Shown: positions 52,480 to 62,793, counted from the first letter of the stretch. The stretch is DNA of 64,000 nucleotides from Pseudomonas sp. SST3 (GCF_003325755.1 NZ_QORI02000002.1:1-64000), one strand, 5' to 3'. Notes: a model not told the origin generated them from the sequence alone. A program made the numbers and translations.

Positions 52480-52662
52480 GTTTTCCTTTCTCCCGGTTAG
52501 GGTCGATTAATCGTGTAAAGCCTGCCCCAGGGGCTGGCGGTGTTCAAGCACCGCGCTATAGGCGCGGCATTGTAGTGGCGGACGGGCCAAAAGCCATCAG
52601 CTCTGGCGAAAACGTCGCATATTCGCTCATCGCGGCCCCGCAGCGCATGGCATAACCGTCCT

Positions 52663-52995
52663 TCAGAGACTGATCAGCGAAGCACTGCACCCATGGGCCA
52701 GCAGCTTGTCATCAGCGAGCCGAAAGACTAGCGCTTCATGACCTTTGTTATGGAAGGCCACAACGCCATCGCTATAGAAAGCACCATGGGTGGCAGGTTC
52801 CTTGCGCAGCGTATGAACCTGCTCGCTATTGCCCATTTTCAGGTCCACGGCCTCATGACTGTCGTCAGCATAGCGCCAGGCGATGTTCTGCTGGCTCTGG
52901 CATTTCCAGCGTACGAAGGGCGCATCGGGACCGGATTGCCAATGGCCACAGCCACTAATCAGCAGCGCAGCAAAAGGAATGAACAGGCCTTTCAT
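52663..52995 (-). CDS. MliC-like C-type lysozyme inhibitor lipoprotein
   Basis: This 110-residue protein has a lipobox (LLISGC near residue 15). A compact MliC-type domain follows, with VRWKCQSQQNIAWRYADD and GAFYSDGVVAFHNKGHEALV, resembling the SGARYSDG core of MliC proteins. Such proteins inhibit host or predator lysozyme at the outer membrane. A second small lipoprotein gene precedes it on the same strand. Confidence 0.75.
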   Translation of the reverse strand: MKGLFIPFAALLISGCGHWQSGPDAPFVRWKCQSQQNIAWRYADDSHEAVDLKMGNSEQVHTLRKEPATHGAFYSDGVVAFHNKGHEALVFRLADDKLLAHGCSASLISL

Positions 52996-53022
52996 CGCTT
53001 CTCCTTGCTTGGCCGCAACGGC

Positions 53023-53217
53023 TCAGGGGCAATCCCGAACATCGGCAGCGGTACCCGCGGTGGGATCGCCAGTGCTCTGCATCTGCACTCGCTGGTCGTT
53101 CTGTGCCGTGGGGCTTTCCACTGGCGGAGGATCGAACACCTCGCAGGCCGAGTCCGGCGCGCCGCCGGCACAACCGGCCAGCCCAAGACAGCAAACAGCG
53201 ATAGCGGCATAACGCAT
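53023..53217 (-). CDS. small lipoprotein, unknown
   Basis: This 64-residue protein has a lipobox (LGLAGC near residue 15), a cysteine-containing mature part and a proline-rich tail (FDPPPVESPTAQND). It begins at ATG 53217 and lies just upstream of the MliC-like gene, so the two are probably cotranscribed. I do not recognise the family. Confidence 0.65.
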   Translation of the reverse strand: MRYAAIAVCCLGLAGCAGGAPDSACEVFDPPPVESPTAQNDQRVQMQSTGDPTAGTAADVRDCP

Positions 53218-53331
53218 GGTGAACCTCCATTCCTTGTTCGGACAGAACAGAGACAGCACCAAACCCCAGGGGTTGCTTCCACGGTTACGCTTGTTGCGCC
53301 GGAGGCGCCGAAGCGGCTCCGGCGCAGACAC

Positions 53332-54495
53332 TTATTGCGCGGCGCGCTGTTCGAGAATTTCTACCGCAGGCAGGACCTTCCCCTCGACGAACTCAAGGAA
53401 AGCACCGCCGCCAGTGGATATATAGGAGATCTGCTCTGCAACACCGTACTTGTCGATCGCCGCCAGCGTGTCGCCGCCGCCCGCGATGGAAAATGCCGGA
53501 CTCTCAGCGATGGCCTTGGCCAGCACCTTGGTGCCCTCACCGAACTGATCGAATTCGAATACGCCAACCGGGCCATTCCAGAGAACGGTCTTCGACGACT
53601 TCAACAGCCCGGCAAAGTTGGCGGCGGTCTGCGGACCGATATCCAGGATCATGTCGTCGTCGGACACATCAGCGACGGCCTTGACCGTGGCTTCGGCGCC
53701 TTCGGCAAAGGCCTTGGCGACCACCACATCGACCGGCAGCGGTACGCTGACCTTGGCCGCGATGGCCTTGGCAGTGTCGATCAGATCGGCTTCGTAGAGT
53801 GACTTGCCCACCGGCAAACCGGCGGCGGCGAGGAACGTATTGGCGATGCCGCCACCCACGATCAGCTGATCGCAAACCGTGCTCAGGCTGTTCAGCACAT
53901 CCAGTTTGGTCGAGACCTTAGAGCCGGCAACGATAGCAGCCATCGGCTTGGCCGGGCTCTTCAGTGCCTTGCCCAAGGCGTCCAGCTCGGCGGCCAGCAG
54001 TGGGCCGGCGCAGGCAACCTTGGCGAACTTGGCTACGCCGTGGGTCGAGCCCTGGGCACGGTGCGCGGTCCCAAAGGCATCCATGACGAAGACATCACAG
54101 AGCGCGGCGTACTTCTGCGCCAGCTCGTCGGTGTTCTTCTTCTCGCCCTTGTTGAAGCGCACGTTTTCCAGCAACACGAGCTCACCGGCCTGCACCTGAA
54201 CGCCGTCCAGATACTCTTTGACCAGCGGCACCTCGCGATCCAACGCCTTGCTCAGGTAGTCGGCGACCGGCTTGAGGCTGTCTTCCTCGCTGTATACGCC
54301 CTCTTCGGGACGACCCAAGTGCGAGCAGACCAGCACCGCTGCGCCCTTCTCCAGCGCCAGCTTGATGGTCGGTAGCGAAGCCAGAATGCGCGCATCGCTT
54401 TTCACCGCGCCGTCCTTTACCGGCACGTTGAGGTCCTCGCGAATCAGCACGCGCTTACCTTGGAGGTCGAGGTCGGTCATTTTCAAAACGGTCAT
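53332..54495 (-). CDS. pgk: phosphoglycerate kinase
   Basis: This 387-residue enzyme has the N-terminal [11 protein letters not shown] signature, the substrate-binding [10 protein letters not shown], the nucleotide-binding [14 protein letters not shown] and the C-terminal [13 protein letters not shown] motif. It interconverts 1,3-bisphosphoglycerate and 3-phosphoglycerate. It sits between epd and the small lipoprotein genes in the carbon block. Confidence 0.96.
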   Translation of the reverse strand: MTVLKMTDLDLQGKRVLIREDLNVPVKDGAVKSDARILASLPTIKLALEKGAAVLVCSHLGRPEEGVYSEEDSLKPVADYLSKALDREVPLVKEYLDGVQVQAGELVLLENVRFNKGEKKNTDELAQKYAALCDVFVMDAFGTAHRAQGSTHGVAKFAKVACAGPLLAAELDALGKALKSPAKPMAAIVAGSKVSTKLDVLNSLSTVCDQLIVGGGIANTFLAAAGLPVGKSLYEADLIDTAKAIAAKVSVPLPVDVVVAKAFAEGAEATVKAVADVSDDDMILDIGPQTAANFAGLLKSSKTVLWNGPVGVFEFDQFGEGTKVLAKAIAESPAFSIAGGGDTLAAIDKYGVAEQISYISTGGGAFLEFVEGKVLPAVEILEQRAAQ

Positions 54496-54556
54496 GTCAT
54501 CTTCCTTAAGTTCAAACGGCGATGTCTATTCAATGCGGCTGGCTAGGTGCGACCGG

Positions 54557-55603
54557 CTAGGCGCGGTGGGCGACACGCAAATAGTGTTCGGCCACGTCGA
54601 GCATACGGTTGGCGAAACCCCACTCGTTATCGAACCAGGCCAGCAGGTTCACCAGCCGAGGCCCGGAGGCGCGCGTCTGGCTGCCATCGACGATCGCCGA
54701 ATGCGGGTCGTGGTTGAAATCGCAGCTGACATGGGGCAGCTCGGTGTACGCGAGCAGGCCCTTCAACGGTCCGGATTCCGCTGCCTCGCGCAGTATCTGA
54801 TTGATCGTTTGCGCATCGGTATCGCGAGACATCTGCAGGGTGATATCCAGGCAGGATACGTTCACCGTCGGCACCCGCACGGCTTTGGCCTGAATCCGCC
54901 CCGAGAGTTCCGGCAGCAAGCGCTCGATACCACGCGCCAGCCCGGTAGATACTGGAATCACCGACTGGAAAGCCGAACGCGTGCGGCGCAGATCGTCGTG
55001 GTGGTAGGCGTCGATGACCGGCTGATCATTCATCGCCGAGTGGATGGTGGTGATCGAAACGTATTCCAGCCCGACCGCATCGTTAAGCAATTTGAGCAGC
55101 GGCACGCCACAGTTGGTGGTGCAGGAGGCGTTGGACACCAGTCGCTCGGCGCCGGTCAGCTGCTCTTGGTTGATGCCCATCACCACCGTGGCGTCGACAT
55201 CCGCGGCGCCGCTCATGGGCTGCGAGAACAGTACCCGCGGCACACCGGCATCGAGGAAGCGCTGGCCGCCGGCGCGGGTGTTGTAGGCGCCGGAGCATTC
55301 CAGCACTAGGTCAACGCCCAGAGCGCGCCAATCGACCGTTTCCGGCGTCGGCTCGCGCAGGACTTTTACGCAGTGACCGTTTATATGAAGACAATCGCCC
55401 TCAACGGCCACCTCGCCTGGGAAGCGACCATGGGTGGAGTCGAAGCGAGTGAGATATTCGAGACTCGCCATATCGGCGAGATCGTTGAGGGCGACGAAGT
55501 CGAAATCGAATGCCCCATTGCGCTCATGGAAGGCACGAAGTACGCAGCGGCCGATGCGGCCGTAGCCGTTCAGGGCGACGCGGTAAGAGGGAACTCGGGG
55601 CAT
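54557..55603 (-). CDS. epd: erythrose-4-phosphate dehydrogenase (GapA-like)
   Basis: This 348-residue GAPDH-family protein has an NAD-binding start (VALNGYGRIGRCVLRAF) and the catalytic Cys in SNASCTTNCGVPLL near residue 155. It has the Epd-type differences from GapA. In Pseudomonas the enzyme in this locus supplies pyridoxal phosphate biosynthesis. The ATG at 55603 (MPRVPSYRVALNG) is preferred over an upstream extension through a repeat. Confidence 0.9.
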   Translation of the reverse strand: MPRVPSYRVALNGYGRIGRCVLRAFHERNGAFDFDFVALNDLADMASLEYLTRFDSTHGRFPGEVAVEGDCLHINGHCVKVLREPTPETVDWRALGVDLVLECSGAYNTRAGGQRFLDAGVPRVLFSQPMSGAADVDATVVMGINQEQLTGAERLVSNASCTTNCGVPLLKLLNDAVGLEYVSITTIHSAMNDQPVIDAYHHDDLRRTRSAFQSVIPVSTGLARGIERLLPELSGRIQAKAVRVPTVNVSCLDITLQMSRDTDAQTINQILREAAESGPLKGLLAYTELPHVSCDFNHDPHSAIVDGSQTRASGPRLVNLLAWFDNEWGFANRMLDVAEHYLRVAHRA

Positions 55604-55622
55604 TCGCGGCTCGTCTCTGGGC

Positions 55623-55768
55623 GAGCTGAAAGCTGGAAGCCGGAGGCCGGAAGTGTTCGTGCCGCTGTCACTTCCAACGTCCAGCCGCAACTTCTCAGCT
55701 GCTGTGATCCCTTAAGCCTGTCCCCGGCTGCTTTTGCTTCAAGCTTCCAGCTTCAGGCCTCCAGCTGC
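55623..55768. repeat. AGCTGGAAGC-type inverted repeats between tkt and epd
   Basis: The gap holds AGCTGAAAGCTGGAAGCCGGAGG near 55624 and, in the opposite sense, CTTCAAGCTTCCAGCTTCAGG near 55737. This is a low-complexity inverted pair of a type common between Pseudomonas genes. It may shape the mRNA between the two genes. Confidence 0.5.
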
Positions 55769-55771
55769 TAC

Positions 55772-57769
55772 TCAGTCTTCCAGCAGCTCCTCGGCGACGC
55801 TGAGGATGCTGTCGACGGTGAAACCGAACTCCTCGAACAGCTGACCGGCCGGAGCCGATTCGCCGTAAGTGGTCATGCCGATGATGCGACCGTCGAGTCC
55901 GACGTACTTGTACCAGTAATCCGCGTGGCCCGCCTCGATGGCAATACGCGCGCCAACCTCGACCGGCAATACCTGCTGTTTCCAGGCCGCGTCCTGGGCG
56001 TCGAAGACGCTGGTGCACGGCATGGACACCACACGTACATTGCGCCCCTGCTCGGTGAGTTTGTCATAGGCCTGAACGGCCAGACCGACTTCCGAACCGG
56101 TGGCGATGAGGATCAACTCAGGCTCGCCGACGCAGTTCTTGAGGATGTAACCACCCTTGCTGATGGCAGCTTCGGTTTCGTTGTCACGGATGTGATACGG
56201 CAGGTTCTGACGCGAGAAGATCAGCGCGCTCGGGCCGTCCTTGCGCTCGATGGCATGCTTCCAGGCCACCGCCGACTCGACGGTATCGGCCGGACGCCAG
56301 GTATCGAGGTTCGGTGTTGTGCGCAGGCTGGTCAGCTGCTCGACCGGCTGGTGAGTCGGACCGTCTTCACCGAGACCAATCGAGTCATGGGTAAACACGT
56401 AGAGCACACGCTGCTTCATCAGCGCCGACATGCGCACCGCATTGCGGGCGTACTCCATGAACATCAGGAAAGTCGCACCGTAAGGGATCAGCCCGCCGTG
56501 CAGGGCGACGCCGTTCATGATGGCGCTCATGCCGAACTCGCGCACGCCGTAATACATGTAGTTGCCCGAGGCATCCTCGGCAACCACCGGCTTGCAGCCC
56601 TTCCACAGGGTCAGGTTGGAGCCAGCGAGGTCCGCTGAGCCACCAAGCAGCTCCGGCAGCAGCGGACCGAAGGCGTTGAGGCAATTCTGGCTGGCCTTGC
56701 GGCTGGCGATGGTTTCGCCCTTGGTTGCCACCTCACGAATGAACTGTGACGCCTTTTCGGCGAAGTCTTCCGGCAACTCCCCGGCCATGCGCCGCTTGAA
56801 CTCTGAAGCCAGCGCAGGGAATTCGGTTTCATAAGCGGCGAAGCGCTTGTTCCACTGATTTTCCGCTTCGGCGCCCTTCTGCTTGGCATCCCACTCGGCA
56901 TAGATGTCGGCGGGAACCTCGAACGGGCCGTGCTTCCATCCCAGCGCCTCGCGGGTCAGCGCAATCTCCGAATCGCCCAGCGCAGCGCCATGCGACTCTT
57001 CCTTACCCTGCTTGTTCGGCGAACCGAAACCGATGATGGTCTTGCAGCAGATCAGCGTCGGGCGGTCGCTCTTGCGGGCGGTGTCGATGGCGATCTGGAT
57101 CTCGTCGGCGTCATGGCCATCGACATTGCGGATCACCTGCCAGCCGTAGGCCTCGAAGCGGCGTGGGGTGTCGTCGGTAAACCAGCCGTGGACTTCACCA
57201 TCGATAGAGATGCCGTTGTCATCGTAGAACCCGATCAGCTTGTTCAGTCCGAGGGTGCCGGCCAGCGAGCAGACCTCGTGGGAGATGCCTTCCATCAGGC
57301 AGCCATCGCCCATGAATACATAGGTGTTGTGGTCGACGATTTCATGGCCGGGACGGTTGAACTGCGCCGCCATGATCTTTTCGGCCAAGGCGAAACCGAC
57401 AGCATTGGCCAGCCCCTGGCCCAACGGCCCGGTAGTGGTCTCGACGCCGGCGGTGTAGCCGAATTCGGGATGGCCGGGAGTCTTGCTGTGCAGCTGACGG
57501 AAGTTCTTCAGGTCCTCGATCGACAGGTCATAACCGGTCAGATGCAACAAGGAGTAGATCAGCATCGAACCGTGACCGTTGGACAGTACGAAGCGGTCAC
57601 GGTCGGCCCACAGCGGGTTGGTCGGGCTGTGCTTCAAGTGGTCGCGCCAGAGGACCTCAGCGATGTCCGCCATGCCCATGGGGGCACCCGGGTGGCCGCT
57701 GTTGGCTTTCTGCACGGCATCCATGCTGAGGGCGCGGATGGCATTGGCTCGCTCACGACGGCTGGGCAT
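55772..57769 (-). CDS. tkt: transketolase
   Basis: This 665-residue thiamine-diphosphate enzyme has the start [20 protein letters not shown], the active-site GHGSM, the cofactor motif GDGCLMEG and the C-terminal Pyr domain with [14 protein letters not shown]. It moves two-carbon units in the pentose phosphate pathway. The ATG at 57769 removes an upstream stretch that lies in the promoter. It is the first gene of the tkt-epd-pgk-fba block. Confidence 0.96.
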   Translation of the reverse strand: MPSRRERANAIRALSMDAVQKANSGHPGAPMGMADIAEVLWRDHLKHSPTNPLWADRDRFVLSNGHGSMLIYSLLHLTGYDLSIEDLKNFRQLHSKTPGHPEFGYTAGVETTTGPLGQGLANAVGFALAEKIMAAQFNRPGHEIVDHNTYVFMGDGCLMEGISHEVCSLAGTLGLNKLIGFYDDNGISIDGEVHGWFTDDTPRRFEAYGWQVIRNVDGHDADEIQIAIDTARKSDRPTLICCKTIIGFGSPNKQGKEESHGAALGDSEIALTREALGWKHGPFEVPADIYAEWDAKQKGAEAENQWNKRFAAYETEFPALASEFKRRMAGELPEDFAEKASQFIREVATKGETIASRKASQNCLNAFGPLLPELLGGSADLAGSNLTLWKGCKPVVAEDASGNYMYYGVREFGMSAIMNGVALHGGLIPYGATFLMFMEYARNAVRMSALMKQRVLYVFTHDSIGLGEDGPTHQPVEQLTSLRTTPNLDTWRPADTVESAVAWKHAIERKDGPSALIFSRQNLPYHIRDNETEAAISKGGYILKNCVGEPELILIATGSEVGLAVQAYDKLTEQGRNVRVVSMPCTSVFDAQDAAWKQQVLPVEVGARIAIEAGHADYWYKYVGLDGRIIGMTTYGESAPAGQLFEEFGFTVDSILSVAEELLED

Positions 57770-57933
57770 CGCTGAATCTCCTGCGGGTGTACTCGGAAAA
57801 AGGCCAGCATTTTCGCCCACCGGGGCATGCAAGGGCAATGACAGATGCGACCGCTGGTGAATGCTTTTGCCTGGTCTTCGGGATCCAGTGGACCTCTGCG
57901 GGCATTCCTGCGGCGCGTAGGCGGAGGCTCCGT

Positions 57934-58853
57934 TCAGTCCAGCAGCCGCATGCCCGGTTGCTGGGGCTCTGGCAGGTTCGCCAACAGATGATCCCGCATG
58001 CGGGCCAGCATGCTGTGTTCTTCGCTACGCGTGGGCCAGACCAGGTAATAACTGTCGCCGGTGCGCACGCCGTATCGAACGGCAATGCCAGGGTTCCGCG
58101 GCGTAGCTCGGCGCCCACCAGTGCCAGGTCGCCAATGGACACGCCATGGCCCAGCGCCGCGGCCGAGATACCCAGCTCCAGGGTGTCGAACAGCGTGCCC
58201 TTGCGCCAGTCCACCGCCTCGCCCAACCCTACCCGCTCCAGCCAACGCCGCCAGTCGCGACAATCGCGCGACGGGTGAATCAATTCAGCAGCGGCTAACG
58301 TCTCGGCATCCCAGGGCCTGTCAGTGCAGATCGCGGGAGAACAGACCGGCACCAGCCATTCATCGAACAGCTTTACGCTGCGCCACTCGGCCGGAAAATC
58401 ACCGTTGCCCAGCAGCACCGCGCAATCGAACGGCTCGCCATAGAAATCCACCTCGTCAAGGTCCATCCAGGCACTGGTCAGGTGTACCCGCCCCTGACGA
58501 TGTTCGGCATGAAAACCATCAAGCACCTGCAGCAACCAGCGCATGGTCAGGGTGGAAGGCGCCTTCAGGCGCAACGCGCCGCCCTGACGGCTGACCGCCA
58601 CGCAGGCACTCTCGATCAATCGGAAACCGTGCTTGAGGTCGCCTGCCAGCCGGCGACCGGCGTCGGTCAGCGCCAACCGGGAGCCATGGCGCTCGAACAG
58701 CTGACAACCAAGGCTTTCTTCCAGAGTACGGACATGGCGACTGATTGCGCTCTGAGTGATGCACAAACTGTTCGCCGCCTGGGTGAACGAGCTGAAACGT
58801 GCGGCGGCCTCGAAGGCACGTAGCGCGTAGAGGGGCGGCAGACGCAACGTCAT
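57934..58853 (-). pseudogene. LysR-family regulator, apparent frameshift near the C-terminus
   Basis: The N-terminal helix-turn-helix (MTLRLPPLYALRAFEAAARF, then LCITQSAISRHVRTLEESL) and most of the effector domain are intact. At about 58069 the frame breaks after LALPFDTA. The expected end ([20 protein letters not shown] and on to MRLLD) lies in another frame and stops at 57934. A missing G would restore about 306 residues. As written, the frame runs on to 57753 with non-family sequence. It is divergent from the oxygenase-exporter pair and probably controls it. Confidence 0.8.
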
Positions 58854-58869
58854 ACCCCAGCCCCTCGGC

Positions 58870-58884
58870 ATGAGTAAAACTCAT
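58870..58884. promoter_or_regulatory. LysR-type palindrome between lysR and the oxygenase gene
   Basis: ATGAGTAAAACTCAT has perfect six-base arms around AAA and fits the T-n11-A pattern bound by LysR proteins. It lies 16 bases upstream of lysR and about 117 bases upstream of the oxygenase gene, in the shared promoter region. Confidence 0.55.
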
Positions 58885-59001
58885 CGTAACCGCTCGCATT
58901 ATCCATTTTGAAACCCTCCGACACGCACCAATACTCGCTTCGCGGGGTCGGTAGCGAAGCCCTGCCAACCAGGACCCTCATTAACAACAGGTAAGGATGA
59001 T

Positions 59002-59895
59002 ATGTCCAACCCCATCGATGAACTTCTGGCTTCCAGTATCAGCACCGGAGGGCTGAGCCAGGCACAGACCGAACAGATTCTCAAATTCAGACTATTCGGA
59101 AATCCTCAGGGATTTCTGTTGCTGCCCGACATGCCCATCGGCGACATTCCGGCGACTCCAGTGTCACGTGAGGCGCTTTGCAAGACCGACGATCGCAGCG
59201 AACGCCTGCTACTTCAGGCCACCGCCCTGCTCGGCGAGCCGATCGGCTACGTCCAGGAGTCCAACGGCGGCATCGTCAACAATTTCTTTCCACACCAGAC
59301 GCAATCGCGCACCGCGACCTCGGACAGCTTCGATACCGAACTCGATTTGCATACCGAGAACGCGTTTCACGCCATCCAGCCGGACTACCTCGTCCTTCTC
59401 TGCTTACGCCAGGATCCGGCGGCCGAAGCGATCACCTACGTTGCCTCGATCGAGCGCATTCTCGAGCGCCTGAGCTATGAGCAACAGGCGTTCCTGCTCA
59501 ACGAGCCATACAACTTCTTCTCCGATTACAGTGCGACCGAGAAGAATCAGCGCATCGATATCAACAAGCATCAAACCGTGCTTTATGGCGATCCCAACGC
59601 ACCTTTTTTTCGTTTCGATCCGCAGTTCATGGTCGCCTACAGCGACCGCGCCCAACGCACGCTCGATGCCCTGCACGGTATCGCCTGGGATGTCGTCGAG
59701 CCGGTGCGCCTCAGCTGTGGCGATCTGCTGATCATTGACAACCGCCGCACCGCGCACGCACGCAGCCCCTTCACGGCCCGTTTCGACGGCACTGACCGCT
59801 GGATGCAACGCGCCTTCGCCACCTGCAACCTGCGCTTTTACACGGAAAAACTGGGCAGGCAGTCGCGCATCTTCGAACTGGTAACCGAACTATGA
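59002..59895 (+). CDS. clavaminate-synthase-like Fe(II)/2-oxoglutarate dioxygenase (TauD/AsnO-type)
   Basis: This 297-residue enzyme has the HxE iron ligands H117 and E119 in LDLHTENAFH, the LLCLRQD segment and the distal H252 in TAHARSPF. R270 lies 18 residues later, the usual 2-oxoglutarate anchor. The HxE variant is typical of clavaminate synthase, AsnO and VioC-type amino acid beta-hydroxylases rather than TauD itself. The next gene, overlapping by four bases, encodes a LysE-type amino acid exporter, and a LysR gene diverges. The likely reaction is hydroxylation of a free amino acid. Confidence 0.86.
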   Translation: MSNPIDELLASSISTGGLSQAQTEQILKFRLFGNPQGFLLLPDMPIGDIPATPVSREALCKTDDRSERLLLQATALLGEPIGYVQESNGGIVNNFFPHQTQSRTATSDSFDTELDLHTENAFHAIQPDYLVLLCLRQDPAAEAITYVASIERILERLSYEQQAFLLNEPYNFFSDYSATEKNQRIDINKHQTVLYGDPNAPFFRFDPQFMVAYSDRAQRTLDALHGIAWDVVEPVRLSCGDLLIIDNRRTAHARSPFTARFDGTDRWMQRAFATCNLRFYTEKLGRQSRIFELVTEL

Positions 59896-60494
59896 ACGCC
59901 ACCTACCTCGCTTTTGCCGCCGCGGTCGCACTGCTGATCGCCTCGCCCGGACCCGTCGTTGCGCTGGTGATCGCCGATGCACGGCGCAGCTGGCCAGCCT
60001 GGACGATTCTTGGCGGCGTGCTCTCCGCCCAGCTCCTGCTGATCGCAGCATTGATTCTGATCTACCTGGCGCTCGACCTGGAGCCGATCATTCTCGAATG
60101 GGGCCAGGTGCTCGGCGGCCTTTATCTGATCTGGCTCGGCGCGGATGGCCTGTGCGGAGGCGACGACACAAAGCCGCAACTCCCACGGTCGCATGTCCAT
60201 TATTTCTGGCGCGCCATGGCGGTCGGCCTGTCGAACCCCAAGGACATCCTGTTCTTTCTCGCCTTCCTGCCGGGCTTCATTCTTCCCGCTCAGCCGTTCG
60301 CACCTCAAGCCACAGCACTGATCGTTATCTGGGCGCTGGTCGACGTGACGATTCTGATTGCCTACAGCCTGGTCTCGCGAAAGCTGTCCAGCCACGAGGG
60401 ACTGCAGCAGCTGCTTGATCTGCTGCCGAATTTTTTCCTTCTCGCCCTTGGATTGGTGTCCTGTGGCATGGGCATTACCAGCTTGGTCAACTGA
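59892..60494 (+). CDS. LysE-family amino acid exporter
   Basis: This 200-residue protein has about six membrane helices and the LysE/RhtB start, ALLIASPGPVVALVIADAR. The conserved SNPKDILFFLAFLPGF loop follows near residue 115. It overlaps the oxygenase gene (ATGA), so the two are coupled. It probably exports the oxygenase product or its substrate. Confidence 0.85.
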   Translation: MNATYLAFAAAVALLIASPGPVVALVIADARRSWPAWTILGGVLSAQLLLIAALILIYLALDLEPIILEWGQVLGGLYLIWLGADGLCGGDDTKPQLPRSHVHYFWRAMAVGLSNPKDILFFLAFLPGFILPAQPFAPQATALIVIWALVDVTILIAYSLVSRKLSSHEGLQQLLDLLPNFFLLALGLVSCGMGITSLVN

Positions 60495-60510
60495 TAGCGG
60501 GGCCAGCCAA

Positions 60511-60528
60511 TATCAAAACTTTTTGATA
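60511..60528. promoter_or_regulatory. palindrome upstream of the ArsR-methyltransferase/metK operon, candidate SahR-type operator
   Basis: TATCAAAA-CT-TTTTGATA has perfect eight-base arms. It lies 45 bases upstream of the ArsR-type regulator start. It resembles the symmetrical sites of ArsR-family regulators that control methionine-cycle genes. The adjacent regulator is the obvious ligand-dependent binder. Confidence 0.6.
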
Positions 60529-60572
60529 CAGCCATTGCTGGACGAAAATTGACCGACTAGACTGCGCGGCCT

Positions 60573-61574
60573 ATGAGCCTGCGCATTCCCCAGATTTCCT
60601 TCGATGACAGCGATCAGCTCGCCGCCCTGTGCAAGGCCGGCGGCGATGCGCTGCGTCTGAATGTGCTGCGGGCGCTGGCCAACGATTCGTTCGGTGTGCT
60701 CGAGCTGGCGCAGATCTTCGCCACCGGACAATCCGGTATCAGCCATCACTTGAAGGTGCTGACCCAGGCCGGCCTGCTGGCGACCCGGCGCGAAGGCAAT
60801 GCGATCTTTTACCGCCGAGCCCTGCCCCAGGGCGACAGCCTCGGTGGCAAACTGCACGCCGCCCTGCTGGAGGAAGTCGACCAGTTGAGCCTGCCGCTCG
60901 AGGTGCAGGCGCGAATCGCGGCGGTGCATACCCAGCGCAGCGCGGCCAGCGAAGATTTCTTCGCACGCATGGCCGGCAGCTTTCAGGCTCGTCAGGACCT
61001 GATCGCCGGGCTGCCGCAATATCGCGATAGCGTAGTGGCGCTGCTCGATGCGCTGAATTTCGCACCCACGGCGACAGCGCTCGAAGTCGGGCCTGGGGAT
61101 GGCAGCTTTCTGCCTGAGCTGGCGCACCGATTCGCGCGGGTGGTAGCGGTCGATAACAGCCCAGCAATGCTTGAGCTGGCATTCGCACGCTGCGAGCAAG
61201 AGGCGCTGAACAATGTCGAGCTGAAGCTCGCCGACGCGCTGCAGGACGAATGCCCTTCAGCCGATTGCGTCGTATTGAACATGGTTCTGCATCACCTGGC
61301 AGCGCCGGGCGAAGCAATGAAGCAACTGACACGGCTGGTGAACGTGGGCGGCAGCCTGCTGATTACCGAGTTGTGCAGCCACAACCAGAGTTGGGCCAGG
61401 GAGGCCTGCGGCGATCTCTGGTTGGGCTTCGAACAGGACGATCTGGCCCGTTGGGCCGATGCCGCGGGGCTCACGCCCGGCGAGAGCCTCTACATTGGCT
61501 TGAAGAACGGTTTTCAGATCCAGGCCCGGTACTTTTCCCGGCCCGCCACTGACAGCCGACTCACCCACCGGTAA
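60573..61574 (+). CDS. ArsR-type regulator fused to a SAM-dependent methyltransferase domain (SahR-like)
   Basis: This 333-residue protein has an N-terminal winged helix (about 12-85, including ATGQSGISHHLKVLTQAGL). A class I methyltransferase domain (about 140-310) follows, with ALEVGPGDGSFLPELA. No metal-binding cysteines typical of ArsR are visible. The fused domain probably binds SAM or SAH as effector. It is followed after 15 bases by metK and preceded by a strong palindrome, so it probably controls S-adenosylmethionine supply. SahR, an ArsR-family regulator of the methionine cycle, is the nearest precedent. Confidence 0.85.
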   Translation: MSLRIPQISFDDSDQLAALCKAGGDALRLNVLRALANDSFGVLELAQIFATGQSGISHHLKVLTQAGLLATRREGNAIFYRRALPQGDSLGGKLHAALLEEVDQLSLPLEVQARIAAVHTQRSAASEDFFARMAGSFQARQDLIAGLPQYRDSVVALLDALNFAPTATALEVGPGDGSFLPELAHRFARVVAVDNSPAMLELAFARCEQEALNNVELKLADALQDECPSADCVVLNMVLHHLAAPGEAMKQLTRLVNVGGSLLITELCSHNQSWAREACGDLWLGFEQDDLARWADAAGLTPGESLYIGLKNGFQIQARYFSRPATDSRLTHR

Positions 61575-61589
61575 TTTAGGAACCGATAG

Positions 61590-62780
61590 ATGAGCGAATA
61601 CTCGATTTTCACCTCCGAGTCCGTGTCCGAAGGGCACCCGGACAAGATCGCCGACCAGATCTCCGATGCGGTGCTGGACGCCATCATCGCCGAGGACAAA
61701 CACGCCCGTGTGGCCTGTGAAACCCTGGTCAAGACCGGCGTTGCGATCGTTGCCGGCGAAGTCACCACCAGCGCCTGGGTCGACCTTGAGCAACTGGTGC
61801 GCGACGTCATCATCGACATCGGCTACAACAGCTCCGAAGTCGGCTTCGATGGCGCCACCTGCGGCATCATCAACATCATCGGCAAGCAGTCGGTGGACAT
61901 CGCCCAGGGCGTCGACCGCACCAAGCCTGAAGACCAGGGTGCCGGCGACCAGGGCTTGATGTTCGGCTACGCCAGCAACGAGACCGACGTGCTGATGCCC
62001 GCCCCGATCCGCTTCTCCCACGCTCTCGTGGAGCGCCAGGCCGAAGCGCGCAAGAACGGCCTGCTGCCGTGGCTGCGTCCAGACGCCAAGAGCCAGGTCA
62101 CCTGCCGTTACGAAGGCGGCAAGGTTGTCGGCATCGACGCCATCGTGCTCTCCACCCAGCACAACCCTGAGGTCAAGCATGCCGACCTGCAGGAAGCGGT
62201 GATGGAGCTGATCGTCAAACACGTGATCCCGGCCGAACTGCTGCACAAGGACACTCAGTTCCACATCAATCCGACCGGCCAGTTCATCATCGGCGGCCCG
62301 GTGGGTGACTGCGGTCTGACCGGTCGCAAGATCATCGTCGACACCTACGGCGGCATGGCCCGTCACGGCGGCGGCGCCTTCTCCGGCAAGGACCCGTCCA
62401 AGGTCGACCGCTCCGCTGCCTACGCTGGCCGCTACGTGGCGAAGAACATCGTCGCCGCAGGTCTTGCCGAGCGCTGCGAGATCCAGGTTTCGTACGCCAT
62501 TGGCGTCGCACAACCGACTTCGATTTCGATCAACACCTTCGGCACCGGCAAGCTCAGCGATGAAAAGATCGTTGCGCTGGTTCGTGAGCATTTCGATCTG
62601 CGCCCGTACGCGATCACCACCATGCTCGACCTGCTGCACCCGATGTACAAAGCCACCGCGGCCTACGGCCACTTCGGTCGCGATCCCTATGAAATGACGG
62701 TCGGTGGCGACACCTTCACCGCCTTCACCTGGGAAAAGACCGATAAGGCCGACGCCTTGCGCGCGGCTGCTGGGCTCTGA
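61590..62780 (+). CDS. metK: S-adenosylmethionine synthetase
   Basis: This 396-residue enzyme makes S-adenosylmethionine from methionine and ATP. It has the [16 protein letters not shown] start, the [12 protein letters not shown] motif and the phosphate-binding [16 protein letters not shown] loop. It lies 15 bases downstream of the ArsR-methyltransferase regulator gene, which suggests joint transcription. A REP pair and a strong hairpin follow. Confidence 0.97.
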   Translation: MSEYSIFTSESVSEGHPDKIADQISDAVLDAIIAEDKHARVACETLVKTGVAIVAGEVTTSAWVDLEQLVRDVIIDIGYNSSEVGFDGATCGIINIIGKQSVDIAQGVDRTKPEDQGAGDQGLMFGYASNETDVLMPAPIRFSHALVERQAEARKNGLLPWLRPDAKSQVTCRYEGGKVVGIDAIVLSTQHNPEVKHADLQEAVMELIVKHVIPAELLHKDTQFHINPTGQFIIGGPVGDCGLTGRKIIVDTYGGMARHGGGAFSGKDPSKVDRSAAYAGRYVAKNIVAAGLAERCEIQVSYAIGVAQPTSISINTFGTGKLSDEKIVALVREHFDLRPYAITTMLDLLHPMYKATAAYGHFGRDPYEMTVGGDTFTAFTWEKTDKADALRAAAGL

Positions 62781-62793
62781 CTCGCCCCAACCC

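Noticed and set aside
57753..57933. extension of the LysR frame beyond 57934
   Set aside because: Residues after the break near 58069 are not LysR-like, while the proper C-terminus exists in another frame ending at 57934.
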